A stretch of DNA of 64,000 nucleotides from NCBI GenBank assembly GCA_963707575.1, contig OY970171.1, positions 1,364,001 through 1,428,000 of the forward strand. Direction: 5' to 3'. Source of the stretch: Gaiellasilicea sp963707575 (GTDB lineage Bacteria > Actinomycetota > Thermoleophilia > Gaiellales > Gaiellaceae). Shown here piece by piece: positions 32,885-43,853 of this stretch. The position numbers and the translations under genes are program-made. The first letter of the stretch is position 1, and every line of letters starts with the position of its first letter. Under the pieces are notes generated by a model, which saw nothing but the letters and a program-made list of their open reading frames with translations, searched no databases and was not told the DNA's origin.

Positions 32885-34155
32885 TGGCCGTCGTCGAGCG
32901 CCGCGCGCCCATCTACGAGGGCACCCGCATCCCGCAGCCGATCCCGACGGTGCTCCGGCCCGATCCGGCCGAGGTGCCGCTCGAGGACCTGATGACGATC
33001 AACTTCGGGCCGAACCACCCGTCCACGCACGGCGTGCTGCGCCTCGTCGTCGACCTGAACGGCGAGAAGGTCGTGGGGATCGCGGCGGTGATCGGCTACC
33101 TGCACACGGGCTTCGAGAAGAACATGGAGGCCAAGACGTGGTGGAAGGCGATCACGTACCCGGAGCGGATCGACTACCTCTCCTTCCAGGCGAACGAGCT
33201 CGTCTTCGTGCTCGCGATCGAGAAGCTGCTCGAGATCGACGTGCCGCGCAAGGCCACCTGGATGCGCATGTGCCTCGCCGAGCTGAACCGGATCCACTCG
33301 CACCTGGTCTGGCTCGGTACGGGCGGGCTCGAGCTGGGCGCGATCTCGATGTTCTGGTACGCGTTCCGCGAGCGCGACCTGATCCTCGACCTCTTCGAGA
33401 TGGTCACCGGGGTGCGCATGCACACGCGCTATTTCCAGGCCGGCGGGCTCGCCGAGGACATCCCGCGCGGCTTCTACGCCCAGGCGCGCGCGTTCTGCGA
33501 GCGGATGCCGAAGGCGGTCGACGAGTACGAGGCGATCCTCTCCCGGAACGCGATCTGGCTGGAGCGCACGCGGGGAATCGGGCTCCTGTCCACCGACGAC
33601 GCGATCGCGCTCGGCCAGTCGGGCCCGATGCTGCGGGCGTCAGGCGTGAACTGGGACCTGCGCCGCAACGAGCCGTACCTCTTCTACGACCAGGTCGACT
33701 TCGACGTGCCCGTCTACCACGGCGGCGACGTCTACGACCGCTACCGGGTGCACATGGACGAGATGCGCGAGTCGGTGCGGATCGTCTCGCAGTGCATCGA
33801 GCGACTCGAGGGGATGGAAGGCGAGCCGTGGATCTCGGACGACCGCAAGGTGGTGCTGCCGCCGCGCGAGGAGCTGCACACCTCGATGGAGTCGCTGATC
33901 CACCACTTCAAGATCGTCACCGAGGGCTACCGCGTGCCGGAGGGTGAGATCTACGTGACGATCGAGTCGCCGCGGGGCGAGGCAGGCTGCTACGTCGTCT
34001 CGGACGGCGGGCCGAAGCCCTGGCGGGTCAAGTTCCGCGCGCCTTCGTTCGCCGCCCTCGAGGCGACCGCGACCTGCATGCACGACGCCGCGGTCGCGGA
34101 CATGATCGCGATCGCAGCCTCGCTCGACCCCGTCATGGGAGACGTCGACCGGTGA
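32884..34155 (+). CDS. nuoD: NADH-quinone oxidoreductase subunit D
   Basis: 423 residues, GTG start sharing one base with the nuoC stop. 49 kDa subunit that lines the quinone pocket: NFGPNHPSTHGVLRLVVDLNGE at the N-terminus, the family segment GYLHTGFEKNMEAKT, and the C-terminal ESPRGEAGCYVVSDGG followed by the terminal D-P-V-M-G-D-V-D-R end. Full length. Confidence 0.97.
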   Translation: MAVVERRAPIYEGTRIPQPIPTVLRPDPAEVPLEDLMTINFGPNHPSTHGVLRLVVDLNGEKVVGIAAVIGYLHTGFEKNMEAKTWWKAITYPERIDYLSFQANELVFVLAIEKLLEIDVPRKATWMRMCLAELNRIHSHLVWLGTGGLELGAISMFWYAFRERDLILDLFEMVTGVRMHTRYFQAGGLAEDIPRGFYAQARAFCERMPKAVDEYEAILSRNAIWLERTRGIGLLSTDDAIALGQSGPMLRASGVNWDLRRNEPYLFYDQVDFDVPVYHGGDVYDRYRVHMDEMRESVRIVSQCIERLEGMEGEPWISDDRKVVLPPREELHTSMESLIHHFKIVTEGYRVPEGEIYVTIESPRGEAGCYVVSDGGPKPWRVKFRAPSFAALEATATCMHDAAVADMIAIAASLDPVMGDVDR

Positions 34156-34626
34156 GCGCCCGGCCGCTCTACGACGAGATCCAGGACGTGCTCGCGCAGT
34201 ACCCGGAGTCGCGCTCGGCGACGCTGCCGGCGCTGCGGCTGGCGCAGGAGCGCTACGGCTGGCTGCCGCCAGAGGCCTTCCGCGAGGTCGCCGAGGCGCT
34301 CGGCGAGTCGCCGGCCTACTGCATGGCGGTCGCGTCCTTTTACGACATGTTCCACCTGCAGCCCGTCGGCCGGACCCTCGTCGAGGTGTGCACGAATGTC
34401 TCGTGCGCGCTCGTCGGAGCGCAGCAGGTGCTGGAGGCGTTCGAGCAGGAGCTCGGCCTGCACCCGGGCGAGACCGACTCCGACGGCGAGTTCACCCTGC
34501 GCACCGTCGAATGCGCCGGCGGCTGCGGCTGGGGCACCGTCGTCGCGGTCAACCACCGCTACCGCGAGCACGTGAAAGCCGCCGACGTCCCGGGCATCGT
34601 GGCCGAGCTGCGGGGTGGTGAGCCGG

Positions 34627-34634
<8 letters not shown>
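34152..34634 (+). CDS. nuoE: NADH-quinone oxidoreductase subunit E
   Basis: 160 residues, GTG start overlapping the nuoD stop (GTGA). Thioredoxin-fold 24 kDa subunit with the [2Fe-2S] cluster N1a: ligands in CTNVSC (C-x4-C) and CAGGC (C-x3-C). Works with NuoF in the NADH dehydrogenase module. Overlaps nuoF by 8 bases. Confidence 0.95.
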
Positions 34635-35945
<1,311 letters not shown>

Positions 35946-35949
<4 letters not shown>

Positions 35950-38144
35950 GCGCGCAGCCCGCGGCCGAGACCGTCACGCTGACGATCGACGGGCGCGAGG
36001 TCGAGGTGCCCAAGGGAACCGGCCTCGTCGAGACGGCCGCGTACGCCGGCGTCGAGATCCCTGTCTTCTGCTACGAGCCGCGGCTCGGGCCGCCCATCGG
36101 CGCCTGCCGCATGTGCCTCGTCGAGATCGAGGGGATCCCGAAGCTCCAGGCCGGGTGCACGCTGACCGCCCAGGACGGGATGGTGGTGAAGACGGCGCAG
36201 GCCTCGGAGAAGGCGGCCGAAGGCCAGAACGCGACGCTGGAGTTCATCCTCGTCAACCACCCGCTCGACTGCCCCGTCTGCGACAAGGGCGGCGAGTGCC
36301 CGCTCCAGGACCTGACGTTCCGCTGGGGGCCGGGCTCGAGCCGGATGACGTTCCCGAAGCGGACGCTCGACAAGCCGATCCCACTTTCGCCCGCGATCGC
36401 GCTCGACCGCGAGCGCTGCATCCTCTGCTACCGCTGCACCCGCTTCTCGGAGAACGTCGCCGAGGACGGGCAGCTCGTGGCCCGCAACCGCGGCGCGCTG
36501 TCGATGATCACCACGTTCGAGGACGAGCCCTACTCCGGCCCGTTCACCGGCAACGTGACCGAGCTCTGCCCCGTGGGCGCGCTGCTCCCGACGCAGTACC
36601 GCTTCGAGGCCCGCCCGTGGGAGATCCAGAACATCCCCACGGTGTGCGGGCTCTGCCCCGTCGGCTGCAACGTCAGCGTGACGACGCGCGAGGGCAGGCC
36701 GAAGCGCGTGCTCTCGCGCAACCACCCGGAGGTCGACGGGGGCTGGCTGTGCGACAAGGGCCGCTTCGCCTTCGGACACGTCGCCGCCGAGGACCGCATC
36801 CGCGAGCCGCTCGAGCGGGTCCGCCGCCGCGGCTTCGGCGAGCTCTCCTGGGACGACGCGCTCGATCGCGCCGAGACGCTGATCCGCGGCGCGGAGGGAC
36901 GGATCGTGACCGCACTCTCCGGGTCGGAGACCGTCGAGCAGGCCTATGCGCTCGGGAAGCTCCTCCGCGAAGGCGCTGGGGCGCACTCCGCCGTGCTCGC
37001 GGAGGCGACGTCGTACGCGCTCGACGCGTTCCGCGCACCGCTCTCGGCGATCGCAAGCGCTGAGCTCGTCGTCGTGATCGGCGACGAGGCCGTGGCCGAC
37101 CGGGCGCCGATCGTCGATCTCTGGATCCGGCTGGCGCGCCGCAACGGGGCGCGGGTGGAGCTCGTCGCGGACAGCAGCCTGGACGCCGAGCTCGAGGACG
37201 CGCTGCGCAGCTCGGAGCACGCGATCCTGATCTGGTCCGGGCGCGGCGGGGGCGGCGGCGCGCGGCTCGCCGAGCTCGCACACTCGCTCGGCTTCGAGGG
37301 CAAGGACGGCTGCGCCGCCTTCCACCTGCCGGCCACCCCGAACAGCCGCGGTGTCGCCGACGCGTGGGCTGCGGCCGCGGACGGCGAGGAGGCCGACCCG
37401 GAGCCGATCGGCCTGCTGATCGTCTCGGGCGACGAGGCTGCTGCCGACCCGGCCGTGCGGGCACTCGCCGAGCACGCGGAGCACGTCCTCGCGATCACGA
37501 TGTTCCACGGGCTCGCCGTCGGCTGGGCCGACCTCGTTCTGCCCGGCACGAGCTACCTCGAGCGCGACGGCTCCTACGTCAACCTCGAGGGACGCGTGCA
37601 GCGCCTGCGCCGCACGGCGATCCCGCCCGCCCCGGACGAGCTCGCGTGGATCTCGAAGCTCGCCGAGCGCTTCGGCGTCACGGTCTCGCCGCACGCCTCG
37701 GTCGTCTTCGCCGAGCTCTCCGAGAAGCTCTATGGCGGCATCGCCTACGGCGAGGTCGGCGAGCGTGCACCCCTGCCGGCCCGCGCGCCCTACGTGGCCC
37801 CGCCGCCGGCCCCCGCCGCGCCGTCCGACGCGCTGCCCGTGCCGCCGGGCGAGCACCTGCTCGGCGACCTGCGCCTGCAGCGCTACCGCCCGCTCTTCTC
37901 CGGGCCAGCGGTCGAGCGCACGGCCGAGCTCCAGTTCCAGCGCCCGCCCGCCGAGATCGAGCTCGCCGCGGACGACGCCGAGCGTCGGCGCATCGCGACC
38001 GGCGACACCGTCAGCGTCCGCTCGAACGGGACCTCGATCGAGCTTCGCGCCCGCGTCAGCCGCGCCCTCGCCGCAGGCACTGCCCGCATCGCCGAGGAGC
38101 ATGCGACCGGCCTCCACCGCGACGTCGAGGTCGTGAAGGCGTGA
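35946..38144 (+). CDS. nuoG: NADH-quinone oxidoreductase subunit G
   Basis: 732 residues, GTG start overlapping nuoF. Iron-sulfur subunit: N-terminal [2Fe-2S] ferredoxin domain (CYEPRLGPPIGACRMCLVEIEG), 4Fe-4S sites (HPLDCPVCDKGGECPLQ, RCILCYRCTRF) and a further CGLCPVGCNV set, followed by a molybdopterin-oxidoreductase-like domain that has lost catalysis. The C-terminal third is Ala/Pro-rich near 605-640 and less conserved. Passes electrons along the peripheral arm. Stop overlaps nuoH. Confidence 0.95.
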
Positions 38145-39130
38145 ACGAGCCCTGGTGGGTCAGCATCATCAAGGCGGGGATCATCATCAACCTCGTCCTC
38201 TTCGGCTTCGCTTATCTGACGCTCGTCGAGCGCAAGGTTATGGGCCGGATGCAGCTCCGCTACGGGCCGAACCGCGCAGGCCCGTACGGCCTCCTGCAGC
38301 CGATCGCCGACCTGATGAAGCTGATCCGCAAGGAGAGCTTCTTCCCGGGTACCGCCGTGGACAGCCTCTACGTGCTCTCGCCGTTCGTGGCCGCCTTCAC
38401 GGCGCTCGTGACGTTCGCGGTGATCCCCTTCGGGCCCGGCTGGACGATCTTCGGCACGGACGTCGAGGGGCAGGTCGCGGACGTCCCGATCTCGCTCATC
38501 CTGATCTTCGCGATCGGCTCGGTGGGCGCCTACGGCTTCATCGTCGGCGGCTGGGCCTCCGACTCGAAGTACGCGCTGCTCGGCTCGATGCGCACGTGCG
38601 CCCAGCTCGTCTCGTACGAGGTCTCGCTCGCGCTCAGCGTCCTCGGCGTCGTCCTGATGGCGAAGTCGCTCTCCCTGACGGAGATCGTCGCCGCGCAGGC
38701 CGACGACTGGTGGTTCTTCGTGCCGCAGTTCGTCGGCTTCCTCATCTTCCTGATCGCCGGCACCGCCGAGACCTCACGCGCTCCCTTCGACCTGCCCGAG
38801 GCCGAGCAGGAGCTCGTCGCCGGCTACCACACGGAGTACGGCGGCATGCGCTTCGGCCTCTTCACGATGAGCGAGTACATCAACCTGATCACGCTCTCCG
38901 GCCTCGCCGTGACGCTCTTCCTCGGCGGCTGGCACTTCCCCGTCCTCGAGGGGCTCGGCCCGCTCTGGTTCGTGCTCAAGCTGGCGGTGCTGCTCTTCCT
39001 CTTCATCTGGATGCGGACGACGCTGCCGCGCCTGCGCTACGACCAGCTGATGCGCTTCGGCTGGAAGATCCTCCTGCCGGTCGCGACGCTGAACGCCGTC
39101 GTGACCGCGGTCCTCGTGGTGGCGATCTAG
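38141..39130 (+). CDS. nuoH: NADH-quinone oxidoreductase subunit H
   Basis: 329 residues, GTG start (VNEPWWVSIIKAG) overlapping the nuoG stop. Eight-helix membrane subunit that closes the quinone tunnel. Conserved ERKVMGRMQLRYGPNRAGPYGLLQPIADLMKL-type segment after TM1 and the cytoplasmic loop AETSRAPFDLPEAEQELVAGYHTEYGG are clear. Full length. Confidence 0.96.
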   Translation: MNEPWWVSIIKAGIIINLVLFGFAYLTLVERKVMGRMQLRYGPNRAGPYGLLQPIADLMKLIRKESFFPGTAVDSLYVLSPFVAAFTALVTFAVIPFGPGWTIFGTDVEGQVADVPISLILIFAIGSVGAYGFIVGGWASDSKYALLGSMRTCAQLVSYEVSLALSVLGVVLMAKSLSLTEIVAAQADDWWFFVPQFVGFLIFLIAGTAETSRAPFDLPEAEQELVAGYHTEYGGMRFGLFTMSEYINLITLSGLAVTLFLGGWHFPVLEGLGPLWFVLKLAVLLFLFIWMRTTLPRLRYDQLMRFGWKILLPVATLNAVVTAVLVVAI

Positions 39131-39143
39131 TGGGGACCGACTA

Positions 39144-39638
39144 ATGGCCGGTCCGCTCGGAACCGCCAAGGGCTTCGCCGTCACCTTCCGGCAGATCTTC
39201 AAGAAGCCGATCACGCAGCAGTACCCGGAGTTCAAGCGGCCCGTCTACCCGCGCTTCCGCGGCCGCCACCGGCTGCACACGCACGAGAACGGGTTGGAGA
39301 AGTGCGTCGGCTGCTCGCTCTGCGCGGCCGCCTGCCCGGCCGACTGCATCCGCGTCGTCGCGGCCGAGAACACGCCCGACAACCGCGTCTCCGCCGGCGA
39401 GCGCTACGCACGGATCTACGAGATCAACATGAGCCGCTGCATCTTCTGCGGCTACTGCGAGCTCGCCTGCCCCTTCGACGCGATCACCCTCGGAAACGAG
39501 TTCGAGATCTCGGAGCACAACCGCGACGACCTGATCTACACGAAGGACATGCTGCTCGCGCCGCCGATCAAGACCGTGCCCGTCGCCGACCCGGACCTCT
39601 ACGACACCCCCGTGCCCGCCTACAAGACCTCGTCCTGA
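39144..39638 (+). CDS. nuoI: NADH-quinone oxidoreductase subunit I
   Basis: 164 residues. Ferredoxin-like subunit with clusters N6a and N6b: CVGCSLCAAACPADC and CIFCGYCELACPFDA give two CxxCxxCxxxCP motifs. Starts 13 bases after nuoH; its stop shares a base with the nuoJ ATG (TGATG). Confidence 0.97.
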   Translation: MAGPLGTAKGFAVTFRQIFKKPITQQYPEFKRPVYPRFRGRHRLHTHENGLEKCVGCSLCAAACPADCIRVVAAENTPDNRVSAGERYARIYEINMSRCIFCGYCELACPFDAITLGNEFEISEHNRDDLIYTKDMLLAPPIKTVPVADPDLYDTPVPAYKTSS

Positions 39639-40180
39639 TGGGCAACGTCCTCGTCTGGGCCGTCTGGCTCTTCGCCGCCTTCGCCTGCCTCGGCTCCGGG
39701 ATCGCGGTCGTCTCCTTCACCAACCCGTTCTTCTCGGCGCTCGCGCTGATCGGCAACCTCGCCTCGCTTGCCGTCCTCTTCCTGCTCGCGTCGGCCGAGT
39801 TCCTCGCCGCCGCGCAGGTGCTCGTGTACGCCGGCGCGGTGATGGTGATGTTCCTGTTCGTGATCGGCTACCTCGGCGGCCGAGCCGACGCACCGTTCGC
39901 CGGCGGCCCCTCGTGGGTCTCGGTCGGCGCCGTGATCGCCGCCGGAGCGCTGCTCGTCGAGGTCGTCGTCGTGATCGGGCTCGCCGCGGGCGACTCGCTG
40001 ACCGACCCGGCCGACATCGAGGCGGCGTTCGGCAGCCCCGCCGAGATCGGGCGCATCTTCCTGACCGACCACCTGCTCGCGTTCGAGATCACCTCGATCG
40101 TCCTGCTCGTCGCGGCTGTCGGCGGGGTCATCCTCGGCACGCGCACGCGGGACGAGGAAGCGCTGGAGGAGGCCGCATGA
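39638..40180 (+). CDS. nuoJ: NADH-quinone oxidoreductase subunit J
   Basis: 180 residues with five predicted helices. The family segment AAAQVLVYAGAVMVMFLFVIGYLGG, containing the pi-bulge helix TM3, is present. C-terminus acidic (TRDEEALEEAA). ATG 39638 overlaps the nuoI stop; its own stop overlaps nuoK (ATGA). Confidence 0.95.
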   Translation: MGNVLVWAVWLFAAFACLGSGIAVVSFTNPFFSALALIGNLASLAVLFLLASAEFLAAAQVLVYAGAVMVMFLFVIGYLGGRADAPFAGGPSWVSVGAVIAAGALLVEVVVVIGLAAGDSLTDPADIEAAFGSPAEIGRIFLTDHLLAFEITSIVLLVAAVGGVILGTRTRDEEALEEAA

Positions 40181-40485
40181 TGGGTCCTGATCCCAGCTGG
40201 TACCTGGTCGTCTCGGCGATCCTCTTCTCGATCGGGACGCTGGGCGTGCTCCTGCGGCGCAGCCCGCTCGTCGTGCTGCTCTCGCTCGAGATCATGCTCA
40301 ACTCGGCCAACCTCGCCCTGATCTCGTTCGCACGCCAGCACGGCGACCACGACGGGCAGATCTTCGCGCTGGCGGTGATGGCCGTCGCCGCCTCGGAGGT
40401 GGTCGTCGGCCTCGGGATCATCGTCGCCATGTCGCGGCGCAAGCTCGTCCTGGACGTCGACCGCTTCAGGACGCTGCGCGGATGA
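40177..40485 (+). CDS. nuoK: NADH-quinone oxidoreductase subunit K
   Basis: 102 residues, three helices, MrpC-like. The proton-path glutamates lie in LSLEIMLNSANLAL and VAASEVVVGLGI. Overlaps nuoJ by four bases; 30 bases before nuoL. Confidence 0.96.
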   Translation: MMGPDPSWYLVVSAILFSIGTLGVLLRRSPLVVLLSLEIMLNSANLALISFARQHGDHDGQIFALAVMAVAASEVVVGLGIIVAMSRRKLVLDVDRFRTLRG

Positions 40486-40515
40486 CCCGGGTGGTTCGAT
40501 GACACAGGTGTCCAG

Positions 40516-42402
40516 ATGACGCAGGGCGCCTGGATCTGCCTCTTCGCCCCGCTCGCGGGCGCGTTCGCGATCACCGTCATGGGCGACACGATCGGCCGCC
40601 GCACCGCGGGCTGGATCTCGACGCTCTCCGTCTTCGTCGCCTTCGGCGGCGCGCTCGTGTCGTTCTTCGCGCTGCTCGGGAAGGGCGAGGAAGACCGCTC
40701 GCACCTGACCACGGCGTGGACATGGCTCTCGACCGGGAGCTTCGACGTCGGCATGACGCTGCTCGTCGATCCGCTCTCGGTGATGATGATGCTGATCGTC
40801 TCCGGCGTCGGCGGGCTGATCGTCCTCTACTCGGTCGGCTACATGGACGGGGACGACGAGGAACGGCGCTACTTCGCCTACATGTCGCTCTTCGTCTTCG
40901 CGATGCTGATGCTCGTCCAGGCGGGCAACTTCCTGCTCCTGCTCGTCGGCTGGGGGCTCGTCGGGCTCGCGTCGTACCTGCTGATCGGCTTCTGGCACGA
41001 ACGCGCAGAGGCGGTCGCGGCCGCCAAGAAGGCCTTCGTGATGAACGCGTTCGGCGACGCGACGATGGCGCTCGCGTTCTTCGTCCTGATCTGGCAAACC
41101 GGCTCGCTGGACTTCGACGCCGTCTTCGCGGCCGCGCCCGGGCTGTCCTCGACGGCGCTCAACCTCGTCGCGCTCGGGCTGCTCGGCGGCGCCGTCGCGA
41201 AGTCGGCCCAGATCCCGCTCCACACCTGGCTCCCCGACGCGATGGAAGGGCCGACGCCGGTCTCGGCGCTGATCCACGCGGCGACGATGGTGACGGCAGG
41301 CGTCTACCTGATCGTGCGCGCGCACCCACTGTTCGAGCTGGCGCCGACGATCCAGGACCTCGCGGCGGGGCTCGGAGCCGTGACCCTCGTCGTTGCGGGG
41401 CTGATCGCGCTCGTGCAGACGGACATCAAGCGCGTGATCGCCTACTCGACGATGTCGCAGATCGGCTACATGTTCGTCGCCGTCGGGCTCGGCGCGTACG
41501 CGAACGGGATGTTCCACCTGATGACGCACGCCTTCTTCAAGGCGCTGCTCTTCCTGGCCGCAGGGCTCGTGATCCACCACCTGGCCGGCGAACAGGACAT
41601 CCGCCGGATGGGCGGCCTGCGCCACGTGATGCCGAAGACCTGGCTCGCGTTCCTCGTCGGCTCGCTCGCGCTCGTCGGGATCCCGATCTTCTCCGGATTC
41701 TTCTCCAAGGACGCGATCCTCGCCTCGGCGCTCGCGAGCGGCAGCTACGGGATCGTGCTGCTCGTCGCCGGTCTGATCGGGACGCTCCTGACCGGGCTCT
41801 ACACCTTCCGCCTCTACTTCATCGTCTTCGGCGGCGAGCCGTCGCCGCTCGTGCAGGAGCACTCCCACGAGCACGACCATGCCGAGGGCCCCTGGACGAT
41901 GACCGTCCCGGTGGCGGTGCTGACCGTGCTCGCGGCGGTCGGCGGCCTGATTCAGATCCCCGGCCTCTGGCATCTCGTCAGCGACTGGCTGCATACGGTC
42001 GCCGAGCCGCTCGTCGAGCCGACCACGGCTCAGGACTACGCCGCGAGCGCCATGGCAGTCGGGCTCGGCCTGGTCGGCATCGGGATCGCCTGGTGGCTGT
42101 ACGGCGCCCGCCGTGCGGCGGTACCGCGCAGTGCGGCCGCCCAGAACGTCCTCGAGCACAAGTTCTACTTCGACGAGCTGTACGACCTCGTCTTCTACAA
42201 GCCGGCCGTCGCGATCGCCGGTCTCTGGCGCCGGGGGGTCGAGGAGCCGCTGATCGGCGGCTCGATCACGGGCGTCACCTTCGGCGCGCGCCGCGCAGGC
42301 GGTGCGCTCGGCGAGGCGCAGACCGGCTACCTGCGTAGCTACGCCCTCGCGATCGCGCTGGGTGCCGCCGTCGTCGTCGTCGTCTTCCTGAGCGTGCGAT
42401 GA
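40516..42402 (+). CDS. nuoL: NADH-quinone oxidoreductase subunit L
   Basis: 628 residues, the distal antiporter-like subunit. Family segments seen: WGLVGLASYLLIGFWHER, PTPVSALIHAATMVTAGVYL and QTDIKRVIAYSTMSQIGYMF, with the proton-pumping lysines and glutamate in their usual helices. The long lateral helix and C-terminal anchor occupy the last 100 residues. A His-rich loop HSHEHDH sits near residue 455. Stop overlaps nuoM (ATGA-type). Confidence 0.96.
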   Translation: MTQGAWICLFAPLAGAFAITVMGDTIGRRTAGWISTLSVFVAFGGALVSFFALLGKGEEDRSHLTTAWTWLSTGSFDVGMTLLVDPLSVMMMLIVSGVGGLIVLYSVGYMDGDDEERRYFAYMSLFVFAMLMLVQAGNFLLLLVGWGLVGLASYLLIGFWHERAEAVAAAKKAFVMNAFGDATMALAFFVLIWQTGSLDFDAVFAAAPGLSSTALNLVALGLLGGAVAKSAQIPLHTWLPDAMEGPTPVSALIHAATMVTAGVYLIVRAHPLFELAPTIQDLAAGLGAVTLVVAGLIALVQTDIKRVIAYSTMSQIGYMFVAVGLGAYANGMFHLMTHAFFKALLFLAAGLVIHHLAGEQDIRRMGGLRHVMPKTWLAFLVGSLALVGIPIFSGFFSKDAILASALASGSYGIVLLVAGLIGTLLTGLYTFRLYFIVFGGEPSPLVQEHSHEHDHAEGPWTMTVPVAVLTVLAAVGGLIQIPGLWHLVSDWLHTVAEPLVEPTTAQDYAASAMAVGLGLVGIGIAWWLYGARRAAVPRSAAAQNVLEHKFYFDELYDLVFYKPAVAIAGLWRRGVEEPLIGGSITGVTFGARRAGGALGEAQTGYLRSYALAIALGAAVVVVVFLSVR

Positions 42403-43853
42403 CGACCGCCCTGATCCTCCTGCCGCTGGCGGGCGCGCTCGTCGTCTGGATCCTGCCGCTGCCGGGCCGGGCCGCGGGCGCGCTCGCGTTCCTCGTCGCG
42501 CTCGCCGAGGTGGCGCTCTGGGCGGTGGCGGTGACGCAGTTCGACTTCGAGGGCGACCTCCAGCTCGTCGACCGCCAGAGCTGGTTCAGCGACCTCGGCG
42601 TCTCCTACCACGTCGGCTTCCTCGGCTTCTCGCTCTGGCTCGCGGGACTGACGGTGATCGTCTGTGCGGCGGCGATCGCCTACGCCTGGTGGGCGAACCG
42701 GGAGCGCGCCCGCGCCTACCACGGGCTGATGCTCTTCCTGACGGGCTCGATCGTCGGCGTCTTCGCCGCCCAGGACCTGCTCCTCTTCTACGTCTTCTTC
42801 GAGGCGATGCTGATCCCGATCTACGTCCTGATCGGCGTCTGGGGCGGGCCACGGCGAGTCGCGGCGACGGCGAAGTTCGTCATCTACACGATGGCCGGGT
42901 CACTGCTGATGCTGGCCTCGATCATCGCCTTCGGCCTCTCGCAGGGCACCTTCGACCTCGTCGACTCGGGCCGGTCCGACAGCACGTGGATGTTCCTCGG
43001 CTTCCTTGTCGCGTTCGCGGTCAAGGCGCCGCTCTTCCCCTTCCACGGGTGGCTCGTCGATACCTATCGCGAGTCGCCTCCCGAGCTGTCGGCGATCCTC
43101 TCCGGCGTGATCTCGAAGGCGGCCGTCTTCGGCCTGCTGCGGATCGTGATCGAGAAGTTCCCGGGGCCGGTGGACGACTTCCAGGTGACGATCCTCGTCC
43201 TCGCGGCGATCGGCCTCGTCTACGGCTCGCTGCTCGCGTTCCGCGCCCGCGACTTCCGCGCCGTCGTCGCCTACTCGTCGATGAGCCAGATGAGCCTGAT
43301 CGTGCTCGGGCTCTTCTCGCTGAACGAGCTCGGCGTCAACGGGGCGATCCTGCACTCGGTCGCGCACGGGCTCGTCTCGGCGACGCTCTTCCTGCTCGCC
43401 GGGATGATCGAGACCCGCACTGGCGGCACGAGCGACTTCGGCGTGCTCGGCGGGATGGCCAAGGGGCGACCGATGCTGGCGACGCTGCTCATGACGACGG
43501 GTGTGATCGCGCTGGCCGTGCCCGGCTCGGCCGCGTTCGCGGGCGAGTTCCTGATCCTCGCCGGGGTCTACGACGAGGGCTGGTGGTGGGCGGCGATCGG
43601 CGCGGGCGCGATCGTGCTGGCGGCGATGTACATGCTCCGGCTGATCTCGGCCGTGCTGCATCGCGCCCGCGGCTTCGACGTCCGCGACGACCGGCTCGAC
43701 CTGCGCGGGCCGGAGCTCGCCGTGCTCGTGCCGCTCGTGGGCCTGCTCCTCGTGCTCTCGGCCTGGCCGGCGGCGATCACCGAGCGGTCGATCCCGGTCG
43801 CACAACCCGCGGGCTGGACCGCCTACGCTCCGATCGCGGAGGACGAGCCGTGA
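42399..43853 (+). CDS. nuoM: NADH-quinone oxidoreductase subunit M
   Basis: 484 residues, 14-helix antiporter-like subunit. FFEAMLIPIYVLIGVWGG carries the conserved glutamate; PLFPFHGWLVDTYRESPPELSAILSGVISKAAVFGLLR and FRAVVAYSSMSQMSLIVLG carry the lysine residues of the proton channel. Overlaps nuoL by four bases; its TGA overlaps the nuoN GTG. Confidence 0.96.
   Translation: MTTALILLPLAGALVVWILPLPGRAAGALAFLVALAEVALWAVAVTQFDFEGDLQLVDRQSWFSDLGVSYHVGFLGFSLWLAGLTVIVCAAAIAYAWWANRERARAYHGLMLFLTGSIVGVFAAQDLLLFYVFFEAMLIPIYVLIGVWGGPRRVAATAKFVIYTMAGSLLMLASIIAFGLSQGTFDLVDSGRSDSTWMFLGFLVAFAVKAPLFPFHGWLVDTYRESPPELSAILSGVISKAAVFGLLRIVIEKFPGPVDDFQVTILVLAAIGLVYGSLLAFRARDFRAVVAYSSMSQMSLIVLGLFSLNELGVNGAILHSVAHGLVSATLFLLAGMIETRTGGTSDFGVLGGMAKGRPMLATLLMTTGVIALAVPGSAAFAGEFLILAGVYDEGWWWAAIGAGAIVLAAMYMLRLISAVLHRARGFDVRDDRLDLRGPELAVLVPLVGLLLVLSAWPAAITERSIPVAQPAGWTAYAPIAEDEP

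Noticed and set aside
39868..42159. 763-codon minus-strand frame opposite nuoJ, nuoK and nuoL
   Set aside because: Composition is highly charged and repetitive; nuo genes on the plus strand are unambiguous.
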